In this document: piece by piece, positions 1 to 6,837 of the stretch | Layout of the letters: every line of letters starts with the position of its first letter | Position numbering within the stretch: position 1 is the stretch's first letter | From: Candidatus Omnitrophota bacterium | GTDB taxonomy: Bacteria; Omnitrophota; Gorgyraeia; Velamenicoccales; JABMQK01 | Direction: 5' to 3' | NCBI GenBank assembly: GCA_028712915.1 | Contig: JAQTPJ010000008.1 | Span: 1 to 14,629, forward strand | DNA: 14,629 bases | The notes under the pieces: generated by a model | What the model saw: only the letters and a program-made list of their open reading frames with translations | Told to the model about the DNA's origin: nothing | Databases searched by the model: none | Made by a program: the position numbers and the translations under genes

Positions 1-621
1 GCCGTTGGTCCAGACTTCTATAATCAGCTTCTCATAATCGGTGCGCTGGCCAACGCGAGTATTCTCCACACGAAAACTTACTTTCTTGACTGGAGAAAAT
101 ATGGAATCTATAGGTATCGTGCCTACGGGCTGGTCCTCTTTTTTGTTTTGTTCCGCGGACACAAACCCCCTGCCCCTGCCGACTTCCATTTCTATGTTTA
201 TCTTTTTATTCTTAGTGAGCGATAAAAGGTAGAGCCCCGGGTTAAGGACCTCGACAGTGCCGTCGGTAATGACATCCCTGGCTGTTATCTCGCCCTGCTT
301 CTCTTTCTTGATGTAAATAGTCTTTGGCGTGCGCGAATGCGAGCGCAAAACCAAGGTCTTGATGTTTAAAACTAAGTCCGTAATATCCTCTAAAACACCT
401 TCTATCGTAGAAAACTCATGAAGAACGCTATCTATCTTTATAGATGTTACCGCGCTCCCCTCGATAGAAGATAAAAGCACTCTCCTCAAAGAATTGCCCA
501 AGGTTACTCCGAACCCTCTTTCAAACGGCTCGGCTATAAACTCAGCATACGTAGAAGTATGAGTACTCTCTTCGCACTCAAGATGCTTAGGAAGCTGAAA
601 ATCTCTCCACTTAATTCCCAT
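1..621 (-). CDS. rpoA: RNA polymerase alpha subunit, N-terminal part (cut by window edge)
   Basis: The 5' part of rpoA, with 207 codons visible and no stop before the window edge. Alpha dimerises through its N-terminal domain and nucleates assembly of beta and beta'. The conserved N-terminal core is clear: an EPFERGFGVTLGNSLRRVLL-type block at residues 31-50 (dimerisation and assembly), LEDITDLVLNIK at about 77-88, and the IPIDSIFSPVKKVSFRVENT stretch at about 169-188 followed by VGQRTDYEKLIIEVWTNG. The C-terminal domain that binds UP elements and activators lies outside the window. ATG at 619-621 is preceded by a strong GGAGGT at 627-632 with 5 nt spacing. It is the last visible gene of the alpha cluster, 47 nt after rpsD; rplQ would be expected next but cannot be seen. 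Confidence 0.97.
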   Translation of the reverse strand, partial: MGIKWRDFQLPKHLECEESTHTSTYAEFIAEPFERGFGVTLGNSLRRVLLSSIEGSAVTSIKIDSVLHEFSTIEGVLEDITDLVLNIKTLVLRSHSRTPKTIYIKKEKQGEITARDVITDGTVEVLNPGLYLLSLTKNKKINIEMEVGRGRGFVSAEQNKKEDQPVGTIPIDSIFSPVKKVSFRVENTRVGQRTDYEKLIIEVWTNG

Positions 622-668
622 TTTTTACCTCCAATAAATACGCTATCTATTGATTAGAATGAATATCC

Positions 669-1295
669 TTATTTGGAATACAACTCTACTATCAATTGTT
701 CCTTGATAGGCAATACTATATCGCTTCTCTCCGGTAAACGCTGTATTTTAGCGGTCAGCTTATCCCTGTCCACGATTATCCAACCAGGCGCTTCCCTATC
801 CTTACATATCTCCGCGTTATTCTTTATATATTTATGGATGTTTTCTTTGTTCTTTATGGAAATGACTTCTTCTTTGTCTACTGGATAAGAGGGAATATTT
901 ACTTTCTTGCCATTTACATAAACCATTCCGTGGCGGACTGCCTGCCTTGCCTGCCGCAGCGATAAGGCAAAACCTGAACGAAATACTACATTATCCAAAC
1001 GGCGTTCCAGCTGCTGCAGCAATGACTCGCCGGTAACACCTTTCTTTTTGGAAGCAACATGAAAATACCTGCGAAACTGTTTTTCTAAAATGCCGTACAT
1101 CCTTTTAACTTTTTGCTTCTCTCTTAACTGCAAGCCATAATTGGAAAGTTTTAATTTGGTCTTCCCGTGCTGGCCGGGTGAATAAGCCCTGCGTGCCAAA
1201 GCGCACTTTTCAGTATTACAACGTATGCCTTTTATAAATAACTTCATCCCTTCGCTGCGGCACAACCTACAGCTCGGACCTGTATATCTAGCCAT
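669..1295 (-). CDS. rpsD: 30S ribosomal protein S4
   Basis: S4 is a primary 16S rRNA binder that starts assembly of the 30S body and lines the mRNA entry region. The 208-residue protein begins MARYTGPSCRLC and carries four cysteines (C9, C12, C26, C31; C-x2-C-x13-C-x4-C), so it is the zinc-binding form of S4. The S4 RNA-binding domain spans about residues 98-160 (RRLDNVVFRSG, SLRQARQAVRHG, VNGKKVNIPS). The frame can be extended one codon to a TTG at 1296-1298, but the GGGAGG at 1300-1305 leaves only 1 nt before that TTG and 4 nt before the ATG at 1293-1295, and family alignment favours MARY, so the ATG is chosen. It lies 77 nt after rpsK, a gap holding repeats. In enteric bacteria S4 represses the alpha operon; no equivalent site could be identified here. 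Confidence 0.98.
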   Translation of the reverse strand: MARYTGPSCRLCRSEGMKLFIKGIRCNTEKCALARRAYSPGQHGKTKLKLSNYGLQLREKQKVKRMYGILEKQFRRYFHVASKKKGVTGESLLQQLERRLDNVVFRSGFALSLRQARQAVRHGMVYVNGKKVNIPSYPVDKEEVISIKNKENIHKYIKNNAEICKDREAPGWIIVDRDKLTAKIQRLPERSDIVLPIKEQLIVELYSK

Positions 1296-1310
1296 CAAAC
1301 CTCCCTTTGC

Positions 1311-1374
1311 AACCGCTGATTACGCAAATTCTTCTGTATCATCTGCGGATTTTTTATCTGTTGTATCTGCGGTT
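1311..1374. repeat. short repeat cluster in the rpsK-rpsD gap
   Basis: The plus strand has ATCTGCGG at 1341-1348 and again at 1365-1372, a partial ATCTG at 1356-1360, and an inverted related word, AACCGCTGAT, at 1311-1320. The inverted word pairs with ATCTGCGGTT at 1365-1374 (10 positions, one T-T mismatch), overlapping the rpsK stop codon. It can also pair with the copy at 1341-1348 (7 of 8 positions), so two alternative hairpins are possible. The repeats were seen directly. That they belong to a dispersed intergenic repeat family is inference. There is no U-run on the sense strand, so this is not a simple terminator. Confidence 0.6.
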
Positions 1375-1759
1375 ATACCCTTCTTCTTTTTGGTGGACGG
1401 CAACCGTTATGCGGAATGGGCGTTACATCCTTAATTGATTTAACATTTAAACCAGCCGCCTGTATTGCGCGTATAGCGGATTCTCTTCCTGAGCCGGGTC
1501 CTTTAACTCTCACTTCTACGCTCTGCATCCCTAAATCTAACGCCTTCTTTGCCGCATCCGTAGCCGCTATCTGTGCCGCAAAAGGCGTGGAGCGCTTGGA
1601 ACCGCTATAACCCACTATGCCAGGAGAAGACCAACAAACCACATTGCCATTCAAATCAGTAATGGTAATTACGGTATTATTAAACGTAGCCAAAACATGC
1701 GCTACGCCATTAGCGATATTGGTAAATACCTTCTTCTTCTTTCTCTTCTTCTCTGCCAT
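1373..1759 (-). CDS. rpsK: 30S ribosomal protein S11
   Basis: S11 sits on the 30S platform and contacts 16S rRNA near the Shine-Dalgarno/anti-Shine-Dalgarno helix and the E site. At 128 residues it is of normal family length. Recognisable blocks are [18 protein letters not shown] near residues 18-35, the [14 protein letters not shown] stretch, the [18 protein letters not shown] block, and the basic tail ending [12 protein letters not shown]. The very basic N-terminus (KKRKKKK) is typical. ATG at 1757-1759 follows an AGAGGA at 1764-1769 with only 4 nt spacing. Unusually for an alpha cluster, 230 nt separate it from rpsM, and the base of a strong hairpin ends only a few bases upstream of this ribosome binding site, so its translation could be affected by that structure (inference). 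Confidence 0.98.
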   Translation of the reverse strand: MAEKKRKKKKVFTNIANGVAHVLATFNNTVITITDLNGNVVCWSSPGIVGYSGSKRSTPFAAQIAATDAAKKALDLGMQSVEVRVKGPGSGRESAIRAIQAAGLNVKSIKDVTPIPHNGCRPPKRRRV

Positions 1760-1776
1760 ATTATCCTCTTTAATGA

Positions 1777-1820
1777 GCGCATAACTTATAGAGTCAAAAG
1801 ACGATATAAGTTATATGCGC
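1777..1820. repeat. inverted repeat A (bulged hairpin next to rpsK)
   Basis: GCGC at 1777-1780 pairs with GCGC at 1817-1820, and ATAACTTATA at 1781-1790 pairs with TATAAGTTAT at 1805-1814, leaving a 2-nt AT bulge at 1815-1816. The 14-nt loop can close further through GTC/GAC around AAAA. If the plus strand is the folded strand, a GA/GA tandem mismatch separates the two stems. A second GA/GA pair flanks the base, before TAAT/ATTA pairing of 1771-1774 with 1823-1826. Confidence 0.75.
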
Positions 1821-1938
1821 GAATTAAACCCAGCACTTATTTTACTATTCATACTGGATTTTTTTATAAATTGTTATTTTTGTAACTCCTTGTTATTAAC
1901 TTAAAAACTATTCTTGAAATAGGTGCTGGGTCAAATTC
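1821..1938. repeat. inverted repeat B (long arms, A/T-rich interior)
   Basis: Arms 1821-1844 and 1915-1938 pair almost throughout: 5 bp, two mismatched positions, then 17 positions including a perfect CCCAGCAC/GTGCTGGG core. Two of these (1837/1922 and 1843/1916) are G-T on the plus strand and A-C on the minus strand. Just inside the arms is a direct repeat, ACTATTC, at 1844-1850 and 1907-1913. The interior also has a weak T-run/A-run pairing (1861-1866 with 1902-1907). Confidence 0.7.
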
Positions 1939-1981
1939 GGACTGGCAATTTACGTTCACTATCGTTTTGTAAATTGCGTCC
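1939..1981. repeat. inverted repeat C (bulged hairpin next to rpsM)
   Basis: GGAC at 1939-1942 pairs with GTCC at 1978-1981, and GCAATTTAC at 1945-1953 pairs perfectly with GTAAATTGC at 1969-1977. A 2-nt TG bulge lies at 1943-1944 and the loop is 15 nt. It starts 8 nt after the rpsM stop codon in the sense direction. No U-run follows it, so it does not look like an intrinsic terminator. Confidence 0.75.
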
Positions 1982-1989
1982 TCATTTGA

Positions 1990-2373
1990 TTATTCTGCTA
2001 CTACTTTCTTAATAATACTTACGTTCTTCCTGGGGCCTTTTCTGGTTCTTGCATTTGTGCGCGTACGCTGGCCTCTTACAGGCAAGCTCTTTTTATGACG
2101 CATGCCCCTATAACTTCCTATTTCCATCAACCTCTTTATATTAGCGGCTATGTCCCTTCTTAAATCACCTTCCGCACGCATACCGCTCTTCTGGATGGCA
2201 GTGGTTATCCTGGCAACCTCATCTTCTTTTAGGTCCTTCGCCCTTTTCACAGGATCTATATTCGCTTCTTTGAGGATATCAAGCGCATTCTTCCTGCCGA
2301 TACCATATAAATAGGTTAACGAAATATCTATCCTTTTCTCTGTAGGAATATCAACTCCCAATATTCTTGGCAT
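1990..2373 (-). CDS. rpsM: 30S ribosomal protein S13
   Basis: S13 sits in the 30S head, forms inter-subunit bridges with 23S rRNA and L5, and its C-terminal tail contacts P-site tRNA. The 127-residue protein starts [10 protein letters not shown] and has the family's [10 protein letters not shown] helix-two-turn-helix segment near residues 21-31, the [20 protein letters not shown] region, and the Arg-rich tail [20 protein letters not shown] followed by RTRKGPRKN. The ATG is preceded by AAGGGG with 8 nt spacing. It follows rpmJ by 29 nt and opens the alpha cluster, but is separated from rpsK by the large inverted-repeat element. Confidence 0.98.
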   Translation of the reverse strand: MPRILGVDIPTEKRIDISLTYLYGIGRKNALDILKEANIDPVKRAKDLKEDEVARITTAIQKSGMRAEGDLRRDIAANIKRLMEIGSYRGMRHKKSLPVRGQRTRTNARTRKGPRKNVSIIKKVVAE

Positions 2374-2402
2374 AACACTGACCCCTTTTTATAAAATTAA
2401 TC

Positions 2403-2516
2403 TTATCCCTGTTTCTGCTTGTGCTTAGGGTTAGAACAAATCACCCTAATAACACCTTGTCTTTTTATAATCTTGCAATTACCGCATATTCTCTTTATTG
2501 AAGTTTTTACTTTCAT
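2403..2516 (-). CDS. rpmJ: 50S ribosomal protein L36
   Basis: A small 37-residue gene located by reading the infA-rpsM gap. The protein begins [15 protein letters not shown] and ends [12 protein letters not shown]. It has the L36 zinc-ribbon ligands C11, C14, C27 and H32 (C-x2-C-x12-C-x4-H), so it is the zinc-binding C+ form. L36 is the smallest 50S protein and stabilises the 23S rRNA domain near L6 and helix 91-97. The ATG at 2514-2516 follows the infA stop by 15 nt. GAGAGG overlaps the end of infA about 10 nt before the ATG, and AGGGG lies 3 nt before it. The infA-rpmJ-rpsM order is the usual bacterial one, which supports the call. Confidence 0.97.
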   Translation of the reverse strand: MKVKTSIKRICGNCKIIKRQGVIRVICSNPKHKQKQG

Positions 2517-2531
2517 ATACCCCTAACCTCT

Positions 2532-2750
2532 CTATTTGGATCTATAAGTTATCCTACCCCTTGTTAAATCATAAGGAGATAACTCTAATTTAACCTTATC
2601 GCCGGGCAATATCCTTATAAAATTCATCCTCATCTTCCCGGAAACATGGGCTAATACTTTATGCCCGTTATCAAGTTCTACCCTAAACATCGCATTCGGC
2701 AATGTCTCTTTTATGGTACCTTCTACCTCTATGGCTTCTTCTTTAGGCAT
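2532..2750 (-). CDS. infA: Translation initiation factor IF-1
   Basis: IF-1 binds the 30S A site and assists IF-2 and IF-3 in start-codon selection. The 72-residue protein is a single S1-like OB fold: [20 protein letters not shown] near residues 8-27, [20 protein letters not shown] in the middle, [20 protein letters not shown] near the end, then RSK. Length and motifs match the family closely. The start follows the map stop by 10 nt, with only a weak CAGG upstream, so translation is probably coupled to map. The map-infA-rpmJ arrangement occurs in Firmicutes and many other phyla. Confidence 0.98.
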   Translation of the reverse strand: MPKEEAIEVEGTIKETLPNAMFRVELDNGHKVLAHVSGKMRMNFIRILPGDKVKLELSPYDLTRGRITYRSK

Positions 2751-2760
2751 ACCTGTCTGA

Positions 2761-3504
2761 TTATTGGGTTAATATTTTCGGCCCATCTTTTAACACAGCC
2801 ACAGTATGTTCAAAATGACAAGAAGGCAAACCGTCTTTTGTTACCGCTGTCCAACCATTATCCTTAATATCAACTTCCCAACCGCCCATATTTACCATCG
2901 GCTCTATCGCGAAAACCATTCCTTCGGTAATCGCTTCTCCAGTATTCGGCCTGCCGAAATTAGGAATCTGCGGTTCTTCGTGCAGCTCTTTACCTATGCC
3001 GTGGCCCACGTATTCTCTCACCACAGAAAATCCCGATGCCTCTACGAAAGACTGGATAGCAAAAGAAATATCATAAATTTTCTTGTTTACCTTTGCCTGG
3101 CGTATTCCTCTAGCAAGGGCTTCTTTTGTAATATCCATCAGCCTCTTAGATTCTGCTTTTACTTTGCCGACCGGCTGGGTAAATGCCATATCAGCGTAAT
3201 AACCATCTAACTTTATGCCTAAATCTATGCTTAGCATATCACCATCTGATAATTTGCGGTTGTCGGGGATACCATGAACTACTTCCTCATTTATAGACGC
3301 ACAAATATTGGCGGGAAAACCCTTATATCCCTTGAACGCCGAAACAACCCCGAATTTATCAAACGCCTTCTCTGCAATAGAATCTAATTCTTTAGTGGCA
3401 ATACCTGACTTGACATTCTTTCTTAATATATCAGAAACCTTAGCCAATATCTTCCCCGCCTTGCCAATAGTTTCTATTTCTTCTTTAGTCTTTATCTTTA
3501 TCAT
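2761..3504 (-). CDS. map: Methionine aminopeptidase, type I
   Basis: MetAP removes the N-terminal Met of nascent proteins whose second residue is small, acting at the ribosome exit. The 247-residue pita-bread fold carries all five metal ligands at the expected spacing: D94 and D105 ([14 protein letters not shown]), H168 (YVGHGIG), E201 (FAIEPMV) and E232 (CHFEHTV). The substrate-contacting H78 is in VVHGIP. There is no N-terminal SH3-binding zinc extension, so this is the short type Ia form. The start gives the usual [11 protein letters not shown] beginning. It lies 9 nt after adk and has no visible Shine-Dalgarno, suggesting translational coupling. The secY-adk-map-infA order is classic. Confidence 0.98.
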   Translation of the reverse strand: MIKIKTKEEIETIGKAGKILAKVSDILRKNVKSGIATKELDSIAEKAFDKFGVVSAFKGYKGFPANICASINEEVVHGIPDNRKLSDGDMLSIDLGIKLDGYYADMAFTQPVGKVKAESKRLMDITKEALARGIRQAKVNKKIYDISFAIQSFVEASGFSVVREYVGHGIGKELHEEPQIPNFGRPNTGEAITEGMVFAIEPMVNMGGWEVDIKDNGWTAVTKDGLPSCHFEHTVAVLKDGPKILTQ

Positions 3505-3513
3505 ATGACTGAA

Positions 3514-4146
3514 TTAATTAGCCAGTAATTTCTTTATATCTGCAAACACATAAGACGCATCCGAATCAGCGCTTATAGTTTCGAGCTTTCCTGATTTCTT
3601 ATAATAATCCAAAACAGGCGTGCTTTGCTTTAGATAAACATTCAACCTGTTTAATATTGTCTGTTCCTTATCGTCCTCTCTCTGGTAAAGGCCTACTCCG
3701 CAATCATCGCATATCATATCTTTCTTAGGCGGCATATTCACCAAATGATAATTCCTGCCGCATTTTTTGCAGACCCTTCTTCCGCAAAGGCGTTTTACTA
3801 TAATATCCTTGCTGGTCTTTAAGTATATAGATAAATCTATGTGCTTTAGAATCTTGTTCAAGGCTTCTGCCTGCGCCAAGGTCCGCGGATATCCATCCAG
3901 GATAAATCCGTTTTTTGCCTGCGGCTTTCCCAGGCAATCTGAAATCATGTCTATCAATAGGCTGTCAGGAACCAATTCGCCTTTATCCATATACTCTTTT
4001 GCTTTTCTGCCTAAATCAGTATCTTCTTTCACATTATTGCGCAAGATATCTCCGGTTGAAATATGCGGGATCTTTAAATATTCGCTCAAAAGTTTTGCCT
4101 GCGTGCCTTTTCCGGCTCCGGGCGGACCAAATAGAACAATATTCAT
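3514..4146 (-). CDS. adk: Adenylate kinase (zinc-lid form)
   Basis: Catalyses ATP + AMP to 2 ADP in the cytoplasm. The 210-residue protein has the P-loop GPPGAGKGT at residues 7-15, the AMP-binding region with STGDILR at 30-36 and GFILDGYPRT at 80-89, and a lid domain from about residue 122. The lid holds four cysteines, C126, C129, C146 and C149 (CKKC and CDDC), which by family knowledge bind a structural zinc. The following REDD and LNRLNVY segments are standard for the long-lid bacterial form. Its ATG overlaps the secY stop by 4 nt (ATGA), with AAGGGG 5 nt upstream inside secY, so the two are translationally coupled. Confidence 0.98.
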   Translation of the reverse strand: MNIVLFGPPGAGKGTQAKLLSEYLKIPHISTGDILRNNVKEDTDLGRKAKEYMDKGELVPDSLLIDMISDCLGKPQAKNGFILDGYPRTLAQAEALNKILKHIDLSIYLKTSKDIIVKRLCGRRVCKKCGRNYHLVNMPPKKDMICDDCGVGLYQREDDKEQTILNRLNVYLKQSTPVLDYYKKSGKLETISADSDASYVFADIKKLLAN

Positions 4147-5489
4147 CTGCGCCCCTTGATTCTACCGGACTTTATAAAACCTTCATAGTGGCGCATCAAA
4201 AGATGCGACTCCATCTGCTTTATCGTATCTAAAACTACACCTACGATAATAAGCAGGCCTGTGCCTCCAAAGAACGAAGCAACCAAATAAGGAATCTTAA
4301 GCCAGGCCATAAGAAAATCCGGGAATATGGCGATAAATGCTATAAAGAAAGCTCCTGCCAAAGTTATGCGCGTCATCACATGATCAAGATATTCTGCCGT
4401 ATTTACGCCAGGCCTGATACCCGGGATAAAACCCCCGTATTTTTTCATATTCTCGGAGATGTCGTCCGGATTAAATACTATAGCCGTATAAAAATAACAA
4501 AAGAAAACGATTAACAACGCGTACACAACCGTATATAAAAGATGCCCCCTTATCAGTGATTGCGCAAACCTCTGAAAACCCGTATTGGGGATAAAAGAAG
4601 CTATTGTCGCCGGAAATAAAATTAAGGACTGAGCGAAGATTATGGCGATAACTCCCGACTGGTCTACTTTCAAAGGTAAATATGTGCTTTGGCCGCCGTA
4701 TATCTTTCTTCCCACAATGCGGCGCGCATACTGAACTGGGATTTTTCTCTGCGCCTGCGTTACCAGCGTAACCGCAAACACAACCCCTACTAACAAAGTC
4801 GCCATAATCAAAACCTTATATGGTTCAAGTGTCCTCTTTGCCGGAGAAAACGGGGAAAGTAAAACATATAACTGGTAACCTGCCGATGGAATACGTGAAA
4901 TAATGCCTGCGGTAATAACCAGAGAAATACCATTTCCTATGCCGTGCTCCTGTATCTGCTCACCAAGCCACATAATAAAAATTGTGCCTGTCGTAAGCGT
5001 AAGCACCGTAAGTATCCTAAAACCCCATCCGGGACTAGTAACTATCTGTAGACCTTCAAAACGCGCAGGATTCTCCAGCCATAAAGCAATGAAAAAAGAC
5101 TGCACAATAGCCAAACCGACTGTACCATACCTTGTATATTGATTTATCTTCTGATAACCGGACTTTCCTTCCTTGGCTATTTTTTCTAAGGCAGGAATCA
5201 CTGCAGTAAGCAGCTGTATTATAATGGAGCAGGATATATAAGGCATAATACCCAAGGCAAAAATAGTGAGCCTTTCCATTGCGCCACCGGAAAACATATT
5301 CATTATGCCAAAGAGCGTTCCGCCCTGAGTCTGATTTATCCTGTTGAAAAATTCGCTTAACGCAGAACCGTCTATCCCGGGCGTAGGTATATAACAACCC
5401 GCCCTGTATACAACCAGCATCCCCAAGGTAAAAAGAAGCTTTTTTCTTAAATCGGGGATTTTGAAAGAATTAAGAAATGCTGCCAGCAT
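4143..5489 (-). CDS. secY: Protein translocase channel subunit SecY
   Basis: SecY is the pore of the SecYEG inner-membrane translocon. The 448-residue protein shows ten hydrophobic segments. The first is at about 18-35, followed by the plug region (FGIMNMFSGGAM, about 60-71) and the second membrane segment (FALGIMPYISCSIIIQLL, about 77-94). The basic cytosolic loop QRKIPVQYARRIVG at about 247-260 is the ribosome/SecA-binding loop. The conserved GIRPG lies at about 357-361, and late segments at about 376-393 and 398-420 precede a basic tail, SGRIKGRR. It starts 1 nt after the rplO stop and ends in a 4-nt overlap with adk. A weak GGA lies about 14 nt before the ATG. Nothing appears truncated. 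Confidence 0.98.
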   Translation of the reverse strand: MLAAFLNSFKIPDLRKKLLFTLGMLVVYRAGCYIPTPGIDGSALSEFFNRINQTQGGTLFGIMNMFSGGAMERLTIFALGIMPYISCSIIIQLLTAVIPALEKIAKEGKSGYQKINQYTRYGTVGLAIVQSFFIALWLENPARFEGLQIVTSPGWGFRILTVLTLTTGTIFIMWLGEQIQEHGIGNGISLVITAGIISRIPSAGYQLYVLLSPFSPAKRTLEPYKVLIMATLLVGVVFAVTLVTQAQRKIPVQYARRIVGRKIYGGQSTYLPLKVDQSGVIAIIFAQSLILFPATIASFIPNTGFQRFAQSLIRGHLLYTVVYALLIVFFCYFYTAIVFNPDDISENMKKYGGFIPGIRPGVNTAEYLDHVMTRITLAGAFFIAFIAIFPDFLMAWLKIPYLVASFFGGTGLLIIVGVVLDTIKQMESHLLMRHYEGFIKSGRIKGRR

Positions 5490-5490
5490 A

Positions 5491-5940
5491 TTAAACTAAT
5501 TCCACTGTAGAACCTGATTCCGTTATTTTATTCTTAGCCGCCGCTGAAATTTTATTCACCTTAATATTCAAAACCTTGTTTAATTTGCCGTCACCCAGCA
5601 CCTTTATCAATCCATTCTCGTCTTTTATCAATCCTTCTTCCTTCAGGCTCAATGCCGTAACAGTAGAACCTTTGGAGAAACGATTTAACTGCTCAATGTT
5701 TATTATCTGGTATCCTATTTTTGAACGCGAACGAAAACCTCTTTTGGGCATACGCCTGAACAGCGTCATGGATCCGCCTTCATAACCAGGCCTGAAATCC
5801 CTGCCTGCGCGCTGGCCTTGGCCTTTGTGGCCACGCGTGGATGTCTTGCCATGTCCGGAACCAGTCCCCCTGCCTAAATATTTCTTCTTTTTATTGCAGC
5901 CTGCCGGCGCTTTTATATTCGTAATGGATAAATTAGCCAT
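5491..5940 (-). CDS. rplO: 50S ribosomal protein L15
   Basis: L15 is a late-assembly 50S protein with a long extended N-terminus threading through 23S rRNA. The 149-residue protein has the Gly/Lys/Arg-rich extension ([20 protein letters not shown], about 22-41), the FRPGYEGG and FRRMPKRGF blocks, and a C-terminal globular part ending in [12 protein letters not shown]. Its ATG lies inside the end of rpsE (8-nt overlap), with AAGGA 5 nt upstream. In most bacteria rpmD (L30) sits between rpsE and rplO, but here there is no room for it. Immediate coupling to secY follows (1 nt). Confidence 0.98.
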   Translation of the reverse strand: MANLSITNIKAPAGCNKKKKYLGRGTGSGHGKTSTRGHKGQGQRAGRDFRPGYEGGSMTLFRRMPKRGFRSRSKIGYQIINIEQLNRFSKGSTVTALSLKEEGLIKDENGLIKVLGDGKLNKVLNIKVNKISAAAKNKITESGSTVELV

Positions 5941-6466
5941 CTTGTTCCTTTTCTACTGCTGGTTCCTTAACCACTATCTCTTCATTTAAATTAATATTTA
6001 TCTTCCTCATATCCGGCTTAAAACTCTTCAAGCCTTCTAATGTAGCTTTTATGACATTCAAAGGATTATTGGACTTAAGGCATTTAGTAAGGATATCTTT
6101 TATTCCTACGCATTCACAGACAGCCCTGACAGGGCCGGCAGCAATAACGCCGGTTCCAGGAGTGGCTGGCTTAAGCAATACTTTGGCAGCGCCAAAAACG
6201 CCTATTATTTCATACGCGATAGTGTTGTTGGAAAGCATTATCGGCACCATGGCTTTTTTTGCCTTAGTAATCCCTTTACGGATAGCGTCGGCAACCTCAT
6301 TGGCTTTTCCTAAAGCCATTCCTACTCTTCCTTTGCCGTCGCCTATAACGACCAAAGCGGAAAAAGACATTTTCTTTCCGCCTTTTGTTACCTTAGTAAC
6401 TCTGTTTATAGCTATAACTTTCTCGATTATTTCCTGATTATCTTTTGAATCAATGGGTCGTCTCAT
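5933..6466 (-). CDS. rpsE: 30S ribosomal protein S5
   Basis: S5 lies at the back of the 30S, lines the mRNA tunnel with S3 and S4, and affects decoding accuracy. The 177-residue protein has the N-terminal double-stranded RNA-binding-like domain ([20 protein letters not shown] at about 15-34, then [15 protein letters not shown]) and the C-terminal S5 domain ([20 protein letters not shown], then [18 protein letters not shown]). Its charged C-terminal tail is short. It begins 4 nt after rplR. The best upstream purine tract (GGGGG) is more than 15 nt away, so coupling to rplR is likely. The 3' end overlaps rplO by 8 nt. Confidence 0.98.
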   Translation of the reverse strand: MRRPIDSKDNQEIIEKVIAINRVTKVTKGGKKMSFSALVVIGDGKGRVGMALGKANEVADAIRKGITKAKKAMVPIMLSNNTIAYEIIGVFGAAKVLLKPATPGTGVIAAGPVRAVCECVGIKDILTKCLKSNNPLNVIKATLEGLKSFKPDMRKININLNEEIVVKEPAVEKEQDG

Positions 6467-6470
6467 ATAA

Positions 6471-6833
6471 TCAAAACTTTAATCCCCCTTTTCTCAACGC
6501 TTCTGCCAAGGCCTTGATTCTGCCGTGATAAAGGCACCCGCCTCTGTCAAAAACTACTTTTTCTATATTCTTTTCTTTGGCTTTTCGGACTACAAACTCT
6601 CCTAATAATACCGCTGCTTTAACGTTACCGCCGTATTTTGACTTCTCTTTAAATTCTTTATCCATGGTAGAAACAGTCAATAAAGTAGAATGAGACTGGT
6701 CATCGACAAATTGCACAAAAATATTCTTTAGGCTCTTGTAAACGCTTAAACGCGGCTTTTCCTTAGTGCCGACTATTTTCTTTCTACTGCGTAAGTGCCT
6801 TCTCTCTCTGGGTTTTATATTTTTCTTATGCAT
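6471..6833 (-). CDS. rplR: 50S ribosomal protein L18
   Basis: L18 binds 5S rRNA and helps dock it in the central protuberance together with L5. The 120-residue protein begins with the basic tail [20 protein letters not shown], followed by [19 protein letters not shown] and the family's C-terminal signature [20 protein letters not shown]. Length is normal. It lies 4 nt after rplF with no strong ribosome binding site, and 4 nt before rpsE, consistent with tight translational coupling within the spc section. Confidence 0.98.
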   Translation of the reverse strand: MHKKNIKPRERRHLRSRKKIVGTKEKPRLSVYKSLKNIFVQFVDDQSHSTLLTVSTMDKEFKEKSKYGGNVKAAVLLGEFVVRKAKEKNIEKVVFDRGGCLYHGRIKALAEALRKGGLKF

Positions 6834-6837
6834 ATGA

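Larger units (their letters stand above)
1771..1981. other. composite element of three abutting inverted repeats between rpsM and rpsK
   Basis: This element fills almost the whole 230-nt non-coding gap. Three inverted repeats abut with no spare bases: A (1777-1820), B (arms 1821-1844 and 1915-1938) and C (1939-1981). A and C are built alike but as mirror images: a 4-bp outer stem, a 2-nt bulge on the arm facing B, a 9-10 bp inner stem, and a 14-15 nt loop. Their sequences differ. B has an A/T-rich interior of about 70 nt. No open frame with a plausible start fills it. It could be a small non-autonomous mobile element, a REP-like palindrome set, or a structured RNA or leader controlling rpsK-rpsD-rpoA; I do not recognise the family. 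Confidence 0.7.

Noticed and set aside
1296..1298. TTG one codon upstream of the rpsD ATG as the start
   Set aside because: Spacing to GGGAGG would be 1 nt and the family starts with MARY/MGRY, so the ATG at 1293-1295 is preferred.
1697..1885. 62-codon plus-strand open frame running from rpsK into the inverted-repeat element
   Set aside because: It overlaps the conserved rpsK start region and hairpins A and B, lacks a convincing ribosome binding site, and its hydrophobic and basic stretches come from T-rich antisense and repeat DNA.
1859..1907. T-run and A-run in the middle of element B as an intrinsic terminator
   Set aside because: No G/C-rich stem stands directly before a U-run on either strand; the runs pair only weakly with each other.
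1771..1981. CRISPR or tandem-repeat interpretation of the rpsM-rpsK gap
   Set aside because: There are no regularly spaced direct repeats; the order is inverted repeats, and the only direct repeat is a 7-nt ACTATTC pair.
2806..3210. 134-codon plus-strand open frame inside map
   Set aside because: It is a shadow of the methionine aminopeptidase gene, whose metal ligands are all intact in the sense frame.
3725..3937. 70-codon minus-strand open frame inside adk in another frame
   Set aside because: It is an out-of-frame reading of adk, which is complete with its P-loop and zinc lid.
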